From contig NZ_LLWH01000090.1 in assembly GCF_001411475.1 (NCBI RefSeq), positions 1 through 52,776 on the forward strand: a DNA stretch of 52,776 bases, given 5' to 3'. Position numbers and translations under genes: made by a program. Of this stretch, positions 45,341-52,776 are shown one piece after another. Below the pieces are notes generated by a model that saw only the letters and a list, made by a program, of their open reading frames with translations, was not told where the DNA came from and made no database searches. The stretch comes from Pseudomonas endophytica. GTDB lineage: Bacteria > Pseudomonadota > Gammaproteobacteria > Pseudomonadales > Pseudomonadaceae. How positions within the stretch are numbered: position 1 is the stretch's first letter; each line of letters begins with the position of its first letter.

Positions 45341-45648
45341 AAGAGACAGTTGTGTCGGCCACCGCTACTGCCTGTAGCGAGCGGTGTTGCATTTACACGT
45401 CCACATCGCTCGTCCTGTTCTGGATGAGTGTCCAAATCGGTCAAGCAGAACGATGCCATAGGGCATAGGCCCAAGCACTTTCACCTCCTACGATGCGACG
45501 CAGGTAGCCCGAGTGTCGCCTCTCAATACACACGCCCGAGCCTTAAGCCGGTGCGCGCGCCTCGAAGTAACGCCATGACCGGGTGCCTAGCAACGCCGAT
45601 ATAAGTGCACTTCACAAACAACAAAAACAAGATCGAAGGAGACGCGAT
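45341..45648. other. Intergenic region upstream of the aromatic-acid MFS gene
   Basis: No gene is evident. A hairpin (ACCGCTAC with GTAGCgaGCGGT, 45361-45385) without a T run may end the araC transcript. TATAAG at 45597-45602 could be a -10 box; no -35 match is clear, as expected for an AraC-activated promoter. Confidence 0.35.
45616..45630 (+). promoter_or_regulatory. A-rich AANAANAA motif before the aromatic-acid MFS gene
   Basis: AAACAACAAAAACAA lies just upstream of the GAAGGAGA ribosome site. It is the longest such run in the window. Confidence 0.52.
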
Positions 45649-46992
45649 ATGCAGCCGGTAAATGTTTATGCACTCGCCATTGAATCGAAGTTCAATCGCT
45701 TCCATGGACTGATTCTATTTTGGTGTGTCCTCATTTTAATCATTGATGGTTATGACCTTGCTGTTGTGGGGGCCGCACTTCCGGCGATCATGAAGGACAT
45801 GAACATTGATGCCACCAGCGCAGGCGTTATGGCCGGTTCTGCGCTGTTCGGAACAATGCTTGGGGCGATATTTCTCGGGACTCTGGCGGACCGTATCGGA
45901 CGGCCCAAAATGATCGCCATCTGTGTGGCCTTGTTCAGCCTCTTTACGGCGGCAGCTGGCCTCACCAGTGACCCGATTAGTTTCAGTATTGCTCGTTTTA
46001 TCGCGGGCCTTGGCATTGGTGGTGTATTGCCCATTTGCACGGCTCAGATGGGCGAGTTCTCGCCATTAAAGCTACGCACCCGGTTAGTGACCTTAGTGTT
46101 TGCCGGTTACTCCGTCGGAGGGATTTTAGTTGCCCTCACGGGTAAACAACTGATTGAAAGTCATGGCTGGCAGTGGGTGTTTTATGTCGCGGCGCTGCCA
46201 GTGGTGTTGATTCCTTTTATTCTTAGGACCATGCCTGAGTCCATCGGCTACTTACTTAAAACCGGACGCCAGGCTGAATTGCGGGCGATTGCGCGTCAAA
46301 TAGACCCCACTCTCGTTATCGACGACAACACGCTAATGGTTGGGAACGACGCCGTAGTAGAGAAACAAGAAGCATCTGTTCGTCATTTGTTTAGGGAGGG
46401 GCGCGGGTTCAGTACAGTCATGATTTGGGCTGCCTTTATGACCGGTCTTTTCATGGTGTACGCCCTTAACTCGTGGTTGACCAAGCTTATGGCAATGGCG
46501 GGGTTCAGCCTTGGTTCGGCACTGAACTTTGTCATTGTTTTCAATGTGGGGGCCATCGTCGGTGCAATTGGCGGAGGCTGGCTGAGCGACAAACTAAATA
46601 TCAAGCATGTACTGGTCTGCTTTTATATCGTCGGCGCCATTGCGCTAACCCTCTTGGGCTATACGCGCTCACCCACATTGTTATTCCCGGTGGTGTTTAT
46701 TGTTGGCGCGTCGACCCTCGGTACTCAGCTTTTGGCCTACGCCTACGCAGGGGATTTCTACCCGTCTTCGATACGCTCAACGGGGGTGGGTTTCGCCTCA
46801 GGTGTGGGAAGAATTGGCGCTATCGTCGCGCCTGTTCTGATCGGCTGGTTGGTGTCTCTGAATCTTCCACTCGAGAAAAACTTCATGGCTATCAGCCTTG
46901 CGGGCCTTATAGGCGCTGCCGCCGTCACGCTGATTAATCAGTCGCGCGCAGACTCCTCTCAAGTCAGAAAGGCCGCACGTCTGAGCAACTAA
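45649..46992 (+). CDS. MFS transporter, aromatic acid:H+ symporter (AAHS) type
   Basis: The 447-residue protein has 12 predicted helices. The first carries the AAHS hallmark DGYDLAVVGAALP, loop 2-3 reads GTLADRIGRPKM, and GEFSPLKLRTRLVTLVFAGY follows helix 4. AAHS transporters such as PcaK and BenK import benzoate-type acids. ATG 45649 is preceded by GAAGGAGA; an in-frame start at 45583 is not needed. It leads a probable operon with the nitroreductase and ligase genes, 45 bases apart. Confidence 0.9.
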   Translation: MQPVNVYALAIESKFNRFHGLILFWCVLILIIDGYDLAVVGAALPAIMKDMNIDATSAGVMAGSALFGTMLGAIFLGTLADRIGRPKMIAICVALFSLFTAAAGLTSDPISFSIARFIAGLGIGGVLPICTAQMGEFSPLKLRTRLVTLVFAGYSVGGILVALTGKQLIESHGWQWVFYVAALPVVLIPFILRTMPESIGYLLKTGRQAELRAIARQIDPTLVIDDNTLMVGNDAVVEKQEASVRHLFREGRGFSTVMIWAAFMTGLFMVYALNSWLTKLMAMAGFSLGSALNFVIVFNVGAIVGAIGGGWLSDKLNIKHVLVCFYIVGAIALTLLGYTRSPTLLFPVVFIVGASTLGTQLLAYAYAGDFYPSSIRSTGVGFASGVGRIGAIVAPVLIGWLVSLNLPLEKNFMAISLAGLIGAAAVTLINQSRADSSQVRKAARLSN

Positions 46993-47037
46993 CACCATGT
47001 TGCATTCGCTTGTCATTGAATCCGTGGACTCTTACGC

Positions 47038-47784
47038 ATGAACATCAATCGCTTATCCCAACCGCCAGTGACACCTGAGCTCCTTAACCAAACGGTTGAT
47101 TGGGCAATCGCTTCACGACGCAGTATTCGGGCTTTTTTACCCACGCCTGTGCCCCGTGAAGACATTGAAGCGATTCTAGATATCGCTCGTTTCTGTGCCA
47201 CGGGAGTGAACATGCAGCCTTGGCGCGTCCATGTTGTAACCGGAGAAGCAAAAGATCGTCTTTCATGCGCCATTGCGAACATTGATAACAATGCATCGCT
47301 CAATAACGACCTTGAAGATGCCTACGACTATTACCCGAGTGAGTGGACTTCACCCTACGTCGATCGACGAAGAAAAGTTGGCTGGGAACTCTATGGGCTA
47401 TTGGGAATAGAGAAGGGCGATAAGCAAAGAATGCATGCCCAGCACGGCCGTAATTATAAGTTCTTTGATGCGCCGGTCGGTTTGATCTTCACGATTGATC
47501 GAGTGCTTAAGGAGGGCAGCCTTCTTGATTACGGCATGTTTCTACAGTCTGTGATGGTGGCGGCCAGAGGAAGAAATTTACATACCTGCCCGCAAGCAGC
47601 TTTTTTAAAGTATCACCATGTCATTTCGCGCGCCCTTGCAATTCCCGATGAGCAAATGCTGGTGTGTGGAATGAGCCTTGGCTACGCCGACGAAACTCGT
47701 ATTGAGAACGCCTTAGTGACCGATCGGGAGCCGGTGAGTGCGTTTTCCACTTTTCATCACAATAATAAGGAAGCCACATCATGA
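47038..47784 (+). CDS. Nitroreductase family flavoprotein
   Basis: The 248-residue protein shows the FMN-binding opening AIASRRSIRAFLPTPVPRED and the segment ARFCATGVNMQPWRVHVVTG, a middle part with LLDYGMFLQSVMVAARGRNL, and VCGMSLGYADE near the end. Family members use FMN and NAD(P)H to reduce nitro groups, quinones or enones. With a transporter and an acyl-CoA ligase beside it, it may reduce the imported acid or its CoA ester, but no reaction can be named. Its stop overlaps the ligase start (ATGA). Confidence 0.88.
   Translation: MNINRLSQPPVTPELLNQTVDWAIASRRSIRAFLPTPVPREDIEAILDIARFCATGVNMQPWRVHVVTGEAKDRLSCAIANIDNNASLNNDLEDAYDYYPSEWTSPYVDRRRKVGWELYGLLGIEKGDKQRMHAQHGRNYKFFDAPVGLIFTIDRVLKEGSLLDYGMFLQSVMVAARGRNLHTCPQAAFLKYHHVISRALAIPDEQMLVCGMSLGYADETRIENALVTDREPVSAFSTFHHNNKEATS
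47761..47768 (+). promoter_or_regulatory. A-rich motif before the second acyl-CoA ligase gene
   Basis: AATAATAA directly precedes the AAGGAAG ribosome site within the nitroreductase 3' end. It is short, and partly constrained by coding sequence. Confidence 0.3.
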
Positions 47785-49433
47785 AACCGGGAGCTTATGA
47801 AACTGGGCTTGATCACTGCAAAGCAAACTATTTGCCGCTGACGCCGCTTGGATTTTTGGATCGAGCAGCTGTAGTGCATCCAGATCGGGTAGCGGTAGTC
47901 CACGCAGAGCTTCGCAGAACCTGGAGTGAAACTCGCGAACGCTGCTATCGCCTTGCTTCAGCTCTTCGCGAAAGAGGGATGGGCGCGGGAGACACGGTTT
48001 CAATTATGTCTCCCAATACGCCAGCCATGCTCGAGGCGCATTTTGGAGTGCCACTGTGCGGCGCGGTGCTGAATACCGTTAATTACCGTCTGGATGCTGA
48101 GGGCGTGGCATTTATTCTTCGCCATGGCGAATGCAAACTTCTTTTAGTGGATCGAGAGTTCGCAGCTTTGGCGGATGCCGCGATCAAACTTCTTGAGAGG
48201 CGTCCGTTGGTGATCGACATTAATGATCATCTGGCGCCTCTGTGCCACAGCATTGGAGACACGGATTACGAAACACTTATTAGCAGCGGTGATCCAGATT
48301 TCGAAGGGATATGGCCCACGGATGAGTGGCAACCCATAGCGCTTAATTACACATCAGGAACAACCGGTGACCCCAAGGGCGTGGTCGCAAGCCATCGCGG
48401 TACTTATTTGATGAGCCTGTTACAGATGACCAACTGGCCGCTCTCTCGGGCGCCTCGTTATCTTTGGACGCTGCCTATGTTCCACGCTAACGGATGGTGT
48501 TTTACCTGGGCTATCACTGCGGCAGCAGGGACCCATGTCTGCCTGCGAAAGGTGTCTGCCGAGACTGTATTTGAGGCCATAGATAACCAGGATGTAGACC
48601 ACTTCTGTGCGGCGCCCGTGGTGATGGCCATGATTGCGAACGCCGCAGATCGCCCCCCGCTTAAAAAACCGGTGCGGGTACTGACCGCGGGCTCTCCACC
48701 TCCGGCCACTGTCCTTAACGCCGTCGTTTCAAAAGGCTTCGACGTTGACCATGTCTATGGCATTACGGAAGTCTCTGGCACGCCGATTAGCTGTGTGTGG
48801 CAAGACGCTTGGGACGATTTGTCAGCGAGCGAACAAAGTACGCTGCGCGTGCGTCAAGGCACTCGTGCTGCAGGTTTCGAAAACCTAATGGTCGCTGACC
48901 CTGAAACACTGCAGCCCGTTCCCAAAGACGGCCAGACGACGGGTGAGTTACTCCTCAAAGGCAACACCGTCATGATGGGCTATCTAAAAAATGAGCGTGC
49001 AACCCGTACAGCGTTTGCAGGCGGTTGGTTTCATACGGGTGATGTAGCGGTTGTACATCCTAACGGGTATGTACAAATAACGGATCGTTGCAAGGACGTC
49101 ATTATTTCCGGGGGAGAGAATATTTCGTCGGTTGAAATCGAAGAAGCGATCCATTGCCATCCCGCTGTTTTACATGTTGCAGTTGTTGCACAGCCAGATG
49201 AAAAGTGGGGGGAAGTTCCCTGTGCGTTTATCGAATTAAAAAGTGGCGTTGAAGTTCCCGCAGAGGCCGACATTATCGAGTTCTGCCAAACCCGTCTGGC
49301 GCGATTTAAATGCCCACGTCGAGTCATCTTCACTGAGTTGCCTAAAACCGCGACCGGGAAAATTCAGAAGTTTTTACTTCGCGAACAAGCAGGCAGTCGT
49401 GATGCAATCGTTCGCTTAGCATCGAATGCGTAA
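47781..49433 (+). CDS. Acyl-CoA ligase (AMP-forming)
   Basis: The 550-residue enzyme has the P-loop YTSGTTGDPKGVV, the signature LPMFHANGWCFTW typical of medium-chain and DmdB/ACSM-like CoA ligases, GGWFHTGDVAVVHPNGY, DRCKDVIISGGENISSVEIE, and the catalytic Lys in PKTATGKIQKF. It activates a carboxylic acid with ATP and CoA. It differs clearly from the EntE-type ligase at 39,470, so the two probably act on different acids. It overlaps the nitroreductase gene by four bases. Confidence 0.9.
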   Translation: MKPGAYETGLDHCKANYLPLTPLGFLDRAAVVHPDRVAVVHAELRRTWSETRERCYRLASALRERGMGAGDTVSIMSPNTPAMLEAHFGVPLCGAVLNTVNYRLDAEGVAFILRHGECKLLLVDREFAALADAAIKLLERRPLVIDINDHLAPLCHSIGDTDYETLISSGDPDFEGIWPTDEWQPIALNYTSGTTGDPKGVVASHRGTYLMSLLQMTNWPLSRAPRYLWTLPMFHANGWCFTWAITAAAGTHVCLRKVSAETVFEAIDNQDVDHFCAAPVVMAMIANAADRPPLKKPVRVLTAGSPPPATVLNAVVSKGFDVDHVYGITEVSGTPISCVWQDAWDDLSASEQSTLRVRQGTRAAGFENLMVADPETLQPVPKDGQTTGELLLKGNTVMMGYLKNERATRTAFAGGWFHTGDVAVVHPNGYVQITDRCKDVIISGGENISSVEIEEAIHCHPAVLHVAVVAQPDEKWGEVPCAFIELKSGVEVPAEADIIEFCQTRLARFKCPRRVIFTELPKTATGKIQKFLLREQAGSRDAIVRLASNA

Positions 49434-49542
49434 AAGAGATTGAGAGGTGATAGCGCAGGGACGTTGGCTGGATAAATCCTCTCGCTATCAAACCGGCTGA
49501 CTTCAGCAGTGGCTAAGTGTTGTAGTCGCTTTAAAGATGACC

Positions 49543-49571
49543 TTGTTGCTTCTGTTACTTACAACTATAAA
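49543..49571 (+). promoter_or_regulatory. Candidate promoter of the second OprD-type porin
   Basis: TTGTTG (49543-49548) and TATAAA (49566-49571) are 17 bases apart, 17 bases before the GTG start. The leader would be very short. Confidence 0.45.
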
Positions 49572-49588
49572 AATTCGGAGCGTTATAA

Positions 49589-50896
49589 GTGAATTTTAAA
49601 AAAGTCCCTACGGTGTGGGTATTAAGCAGTCTTTGCCTAAGTGGTGAGGCGTTTGCTGATTTCCTCAGTGATAGCCAAGCGACACTGGGCATGAGGAACT
49701 TCTATTTCAATAACGATAACCGGGATGGCAGTGCAGCGCCTTCGAAAACCGAAGAGTGGGCGCAGGGTTTTATGTTGGATTTCAAGTCGGGGTATACCGA
49801 GGGCACCGTGGGTTTTGGTGTTGATGCTTTGGGGTTGCAGGGCATTACTTTAGACAGTGGCAAGGGAAGACACGCAGGGGGTTCCATGATCCCTTCAGAC
49901 AGCGACAACCGCGCCGTGGGTGAGTGGAGCCGGTTGGGGCTGACGGGGAAAGTCAAAGTGTCGAACACCGAATTACGCTACGGCACCCTGATTCCCAAGC
50001 TGCCGATTTTAGTTGCCAACGATGGCCGGGTGCTTCCACAAACCTTCGAGGGAGGCCAGCTCACGTCTAGCGAGTTCAAGGACCTGACCCTTACCGCTGG
50101 GCGGATTGAACATGCAACGGGTCGCGGTTCAACTGATCAGACCGGGTTGGCCGCCATGGGCGGTACGCGGCAAAGCAATCAATTTGACTTCGCAGGCGGC
50201 GACTGGAAAGTGACTAAGGATCTGACGGCTCAGTACTACTATGCCCATCTAGAAAACTATTACCGCCAGCAGTTTTTCGGATTGGTTCATACGTTGGTAT
50301 TCGCAGACAACCAATCACTCAAAACCGACCTGCGTTATTTTAAAACTGACGCTTCAGGTGAAAACAGCTCAGGCACATCGGGTTATAGGATCAGTGGCTA
50401 TACCAAAAACGATGATGGGGTTATCGACAATCGCACATGGAGTGCGGCGTTAATTTACAGCGTGGGCCCTCACGCGTTCACTGCGGGCTTACAGCGGGTC
50501 TCGGACGGGAGCAGTTTCACTCAGCTCAACCAAGGCAGCTTGGTGGATAAAGGCGCCGCAGGCAGTAGCTTGTACCTGTACACAGACCGCCTGATTCAGA
50601 GCTTCACCCGTGCAGGTGAGCGTACCTCGTTCGGTCAGTACGCCTATGACTTCGCCGCCTTGGGTATTCCAGGCTTAAAGGCCTCGGTCATATACGTGAC
50701 TGGGGACAATATTAAAACGAGAACTGGCGACACTCAGAAAGAGTGGGAAAGGGATATTTTTGTGGACTACGTTATTCAGTCGGGTGCGCTCAAAGGGGTT
50801 GGTTTGGGCTGGCGCAACGGTAAATCCAATAGCGAAGCCGCTCGTGATCAAGATCAGAACCGGGTGTTTTTAAGCTACAGCGTTGCACTTTTTTAA
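49589..50896 (+). CDS. OprD family outer-membrane porin
   Basis: The 435-residue precursor has a signal peptide (about 1-23, ending EAFA) and then DFLSDSQATLGMRNFYFNND, the OprD family start. Strand segments GFMLDFKSGYTEGTVGFGVD, TELRYGTLIPKLPILVANDG, AFTAGLQRVSDGSSF and a terminal VFLSYSVALF close the barrel. It begins with GTG 49589, with GGAG eight bases upstream. Its place behind the transporter, nitroreductase and ligase genes suggests it admits the same organic acid. Confidence 0.92.
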   Translation: MNFKKVPTVWVLSSLCLSGEAFADFLSDSQATLGMRNFYFNNDNRDGSAAPSKTEEWAQGFMLDFKSGYTEGTVGFGVDALGLQGITLDSGKGRHAGGSMIPSDSDNRAVGEWSRLGLTGKVKVSNTELRYGTLIPKLPILVANDGRVLPQTFEGGQLTSSEFKDLTLTAGRIEHATGRGSTDQTGLAAMGGTRQSNQFDFAGGDWKVTKDLTAQYYYAHLENYYRQQFFGLVHTLVFADNQSLKTDLRYFKTDASGENSSGTSGYRISGYTKNDDGVIDNRTWSAALIYSVGPHAFTAGLQRVSDGSSFTQLNQGSLVDKGAAGSSLYLYTDRLIQSFTRAGERTSFGQYAYDFAALGIPGLKASVIYVTGDNIKTRTGDTQKEWERDIFVDYVIQSGALKGVGLGWRNGKSNSEAARDQDQNRVFLSYSVALF

Positions 50897-51050
50897 ATCG
50901 TCTAACGGCGCGCAATGCTGTCTCGTTGCGCCAATAAATGTAGGCGTGTAGTGGGCGGTAAATATTTTTAACGAACGATCACCTGGAGACTTTAGAAAGC
51001 GCATTGCCCGCCGATGGTGTGTCACGCTTTTTAGCTTCTTCAGGTGATCA

Positions 51051-52367
51051 ATGTTTAACAAACGCATTAAACAGGAGCTCTCAGCGCTTCGCGAAGAGTT
51101 GTCCTCCGTTCAACAAGTGAAGGACAACCTTGAGAGTGAAATGCTGTGCATGAGTCTGGATCCGAATGGTTTGATCGAGTCGGTCAATGGTAATTTTCTT
51201 CAGGAAATGCACTACCAGACTAGCCAGCTATTGGGTCGTCCAGTCGAAGCGCTAATACCGGCTTTTTTAATGTCTGACGAGCATCACCTGCGCTTCATAA
51301 ATGCCTTGAAGCGCGGTGAGCACTACAGCGGTACGGTGCGTTTGTACCGGGGTGACGGGCGCGAAGCTTGGCTGCGCTCAATCATGCAGCCGGTGCGTAA
51401 CTCCAACGGACAAATTTTAAATTTTTCGATGTTCTCCAGTGACTTGACTCGCACCATCGAAGCCTCGCGTGACCACGAAAATCTCATGGATGCGTTGATG
51501 CGTTCGACGGCCGTGATTGAGTTCAATCTTAAAGGCGAAGTGCTGACCGCCAACGAGCGCTTCCTCAGCGGAATGGGCTACACCCTCGCGCAGATTCAGG
51601 GTCGGCACCACCGTATGTTCTGCACCCCGCAAGAGCAGAACAGTAGTGAGTACGAGGCGTTCTGGAAGCGCTTGAACGAGGGAGCGTTTGTTGCTGACCG
51701 GTTTAAGCGTATTGACAGCCACGGCCGTGAGGTTTGGCTCGAGGCCTCTTATAACCCGGTGCGCGACGCCAACGACAACCTTTATAAGGTGGTCAAGTTC
51801 GCCACGCTGATCACTGAGCAGGTGCAACAAGAGCAGGCCGTAAGCGAAGCGGCCGGGATTGCCTACAGCACGTCTTTGCAAACCGACAGCACCGCCCAGC
51901 GTGGCACCATAGTAGTGACCCAAACCGTGGACCTTATGCGCGAGCTGGCTAAACACATGCAGCAAGCGGGCGAAGGCATTGAGGCGCTGAACGAGCAATC
52001 TAAAGTGATTGGTAGCATCGTTAAAACGATCAGCGCCATTGCCGAACAGACCAATTTACTGGCCTTGAACGCAGCCATTGAGGCGGCCCGCGCCGGTCAA
52101 CAAGGTCGTGGTTTTGCCGTGGTCGCCGATGAAGTGCGGCAGTTAGCATCGCGCACCAGTAAGGCGACTGAAGAAATTATTGCCGTGGTGCGTAAAAATC
52201 AGGACATGGCCCGGCATGCCGTGAGCTTGATGGCCGACGGCAGAGTTCAAGCCGAGCAGGGGTTGTCTCTGGCGGCGGAAGCGGGGACCGTGATTGTCGA
52301 AATTCAGGAGGGGGCGCAAAAAGTAGTGGATGTTGTAGGGCGTTTTGCTAATCAACTGAAAGCCTGA
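51051..52367 (+). CDS. Soluble PAS-PAS methyl-accepting chemotaxis protein (BdlA/Aer2-like layout)
   Basis: The 438-residue protein has no membrane helix. A short coiled coil (about 4-30) precedes two PAS domains (about 30-140 and 145-260), the second with ITEQVQQEQ as the exit. The MCP signalling helix follows, with the hairpin tip [20 protein letters not shown] and [15 protein letters not shown] near 330-365. The layout is that of BdlA, the biofilm-dispersion sensor of P. aeruginosa, and of cytoplasmic redox/energy-taxis receptors. Next to a catabolic locus it could serve metabolism-dependent taxis; the sensed cue is unknown. Confidence 0.87.
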   Translation: MFNKRIKQELSALREELSSVQQVKDNLESEMLCMSLDPNGLIESVNGNFLQEMHYQTSQLLGRPVEALIPAFLMSDEHHLRFINALKRGEHYSGTVRLYRGDGREAWLRSIMQPVRNSNGQILNFSMFSSDLTRTIEASRDHENLMDALMRSTAVIEFNLKGEVLTANERFLSGMGYTLAQIQGRHHRMFCTPQEQNSSEYEAFWKRLNEGAFVADRFKRIDSHGREVWLEASYNPVRDANDNLYKVVKFATLITEQVQQEQAVSEAAGIAYSTSLQTDSTAQRGTIVVTQTVDLMRELAKHMQQAGEGIEALNEQSKVIGSIVKTISAIAEQTNLLALNAAIEAARAGQQGRGFAVVADEVRQLASRTSKATEEIIAVVRKNQDMARHAVSLMADGRVQAEQGLSLAAEAGTVIVEIQEGAQKVVDVVGRFANQLKA

Positions 52368-52571
52368 TCTGTATTGAGGAGGAGAAAGCCTGGCTTTGAT
52401 GTGCAGGCTTACATAAATGTCGTCGTTGAAGCAGTCATAATCGACGTTATACCTACCTCATAGGCTTTCATGTTCCTCTTCAAGCACTCAACACGCCCTC
52501 GACGTGATGGCAGTCAGAGTCGCTTGAAGGCTATGACGCGGGTTATCGGAGGGGGCTCAGGTGGTAGTTAT

Positions 52572-52601
52572 CTAACGAGTTTCAGCGTAACAACTCGTTA
52601 G
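52572..52601. terminator. Perfect inverted repeat, possible terminator
   Basis: CTAACGAGTT (52572-52581) and AACTCGTTAG (52592-52601) form a 10-bp stem around a 10-base loop, followed by TCTTTGG. The weak T run makes termination uncertain; a regulator-binding dyad before the next gene is possible. Confidence 0.45.
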
Positions 52602-52631
52602 TCTTTGGATTTATATCCAGAGTAATGCGTC

Positions 52632-52776
52632 ATGAAACCGTCAGACAAAGATCCGCTAAAATCATTTTTTCTATCTGAAGAGCAATGGGCGGAACAAGCT
52701 GTTCTTGACCATTTACGTCAAACGATACAAAGCGAGTTCGCGTCACTTACCCACAGAGAGCAGTTTCGTTATCGGC
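52632..52776 (+). CDS. Hypothetical protein, partial (runs off right edge)
   Basis: From ATG 52632 an open frame of 48 codons continues to the window end: MKPSDKDPLKSFFLSEEQWA, then EQAVLDHLRQTIQSEFASLT. I do not recognise it. It is charged, helix-prone and without a signal peptide. The ribosome site is weak (CCAGAG), so the start is provisional. Confidence 0.4.
   Translation, partial: MKPSDKDPLKSFFLSEEQWAEQAVLDHLRQTIQSEFASLTHREQFRYR

Overview
The window looks like a chromosome segment of a fluorescent-type Pseudomonas. The run HIT protein - slyX - membrane cold-shock protein - fmdB-type zinc ribbon - aspS - yebC - ruvCAB - ybgC - tolQRAB-pal-cpoB - queE - queC - tRNA-Lys matches the order I know from Pseudomonas genomes, and the proteins (591-aa AspRS, OprD porins, YajQ, membrane-fused cold-shock domain) fit that genus.

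Positions 1-21,600 are conserved core. They hold a cut-off PAS histidine kinase, panE, yajQ, mscS, an OprD-type porin, translation and recombination genes (aspS, yebC, ruvC, ruvA, ruvB), the Tol-Pal envelope operon with translationally overlapping genes, and the queuosine genes queE and queC. The porin has a long leader. Upstream of it on the same strand are a good sigma-54 -24/-12 promoter and NtrC-like dyads, which suggests nitrogen control.

Positions 21,466-31,800 form a degraded island at the tRNA-Lys, a classic integration site for PAPI/pKLC102-type integrative conjugative elements. It has three broken conjugative-element genes, an IS1182-family insertion sequence, a type VI secretion lipase gene of the Tle1/DUF2235 type with an in-frame stop near its start, two DUF3304 lipoprotein genes (probable immunity, one decayed), an IS66-family element carrying an extra DUF6429 gene, and a decapitated Rhs gene. 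The IS66 ends have no target duplication and unrelated flanks, so the element probably sits at a deletion or recombination junction.

Positions 31,800-52,776 are accessory metabolic DNA. A MerR regulator converges on an epimerase/reductase gene that has a 20-bp-spacer MerR-type promoter. Then come a short chimeric duplicate of two downstream genes and an unrecognised protein. The main feature is a catabolic locus for an organic, probably aromatic or cyclic, carboxylic acid. One operon encodes an amidohydrolase, a crotonase and an MFS transporter. The other encodes an SDR, an aryl-acid AMP/CoA ligase, a second crotonase and a thiolase, followed by an outer-membrane MetA-type protein. A TetR repressor gene lies between them. 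The same dyad, GAACRTGTTC, sits directly after the -10 box of both operon promoters, which makes a single TetR regulon likely. A second set (AraC regulator, aromatic-acid MFS symporter, nitroreductase, acyl-CoA ligase, OprD porin, PAS-PAS chemoreceptor) follows. A-rich AANAANAA motifs precede many starts in both sets, the expected mark of Hfq/Crc catabolite repression. The substrate of the locus cannot be read from sequence. The gene set resembles CoA-dependent side-chain shortening (phd/cou type), but the ligase has the 2,3-dihydroxybenzoate/salicylate-type pocket, so the pathway may be new.
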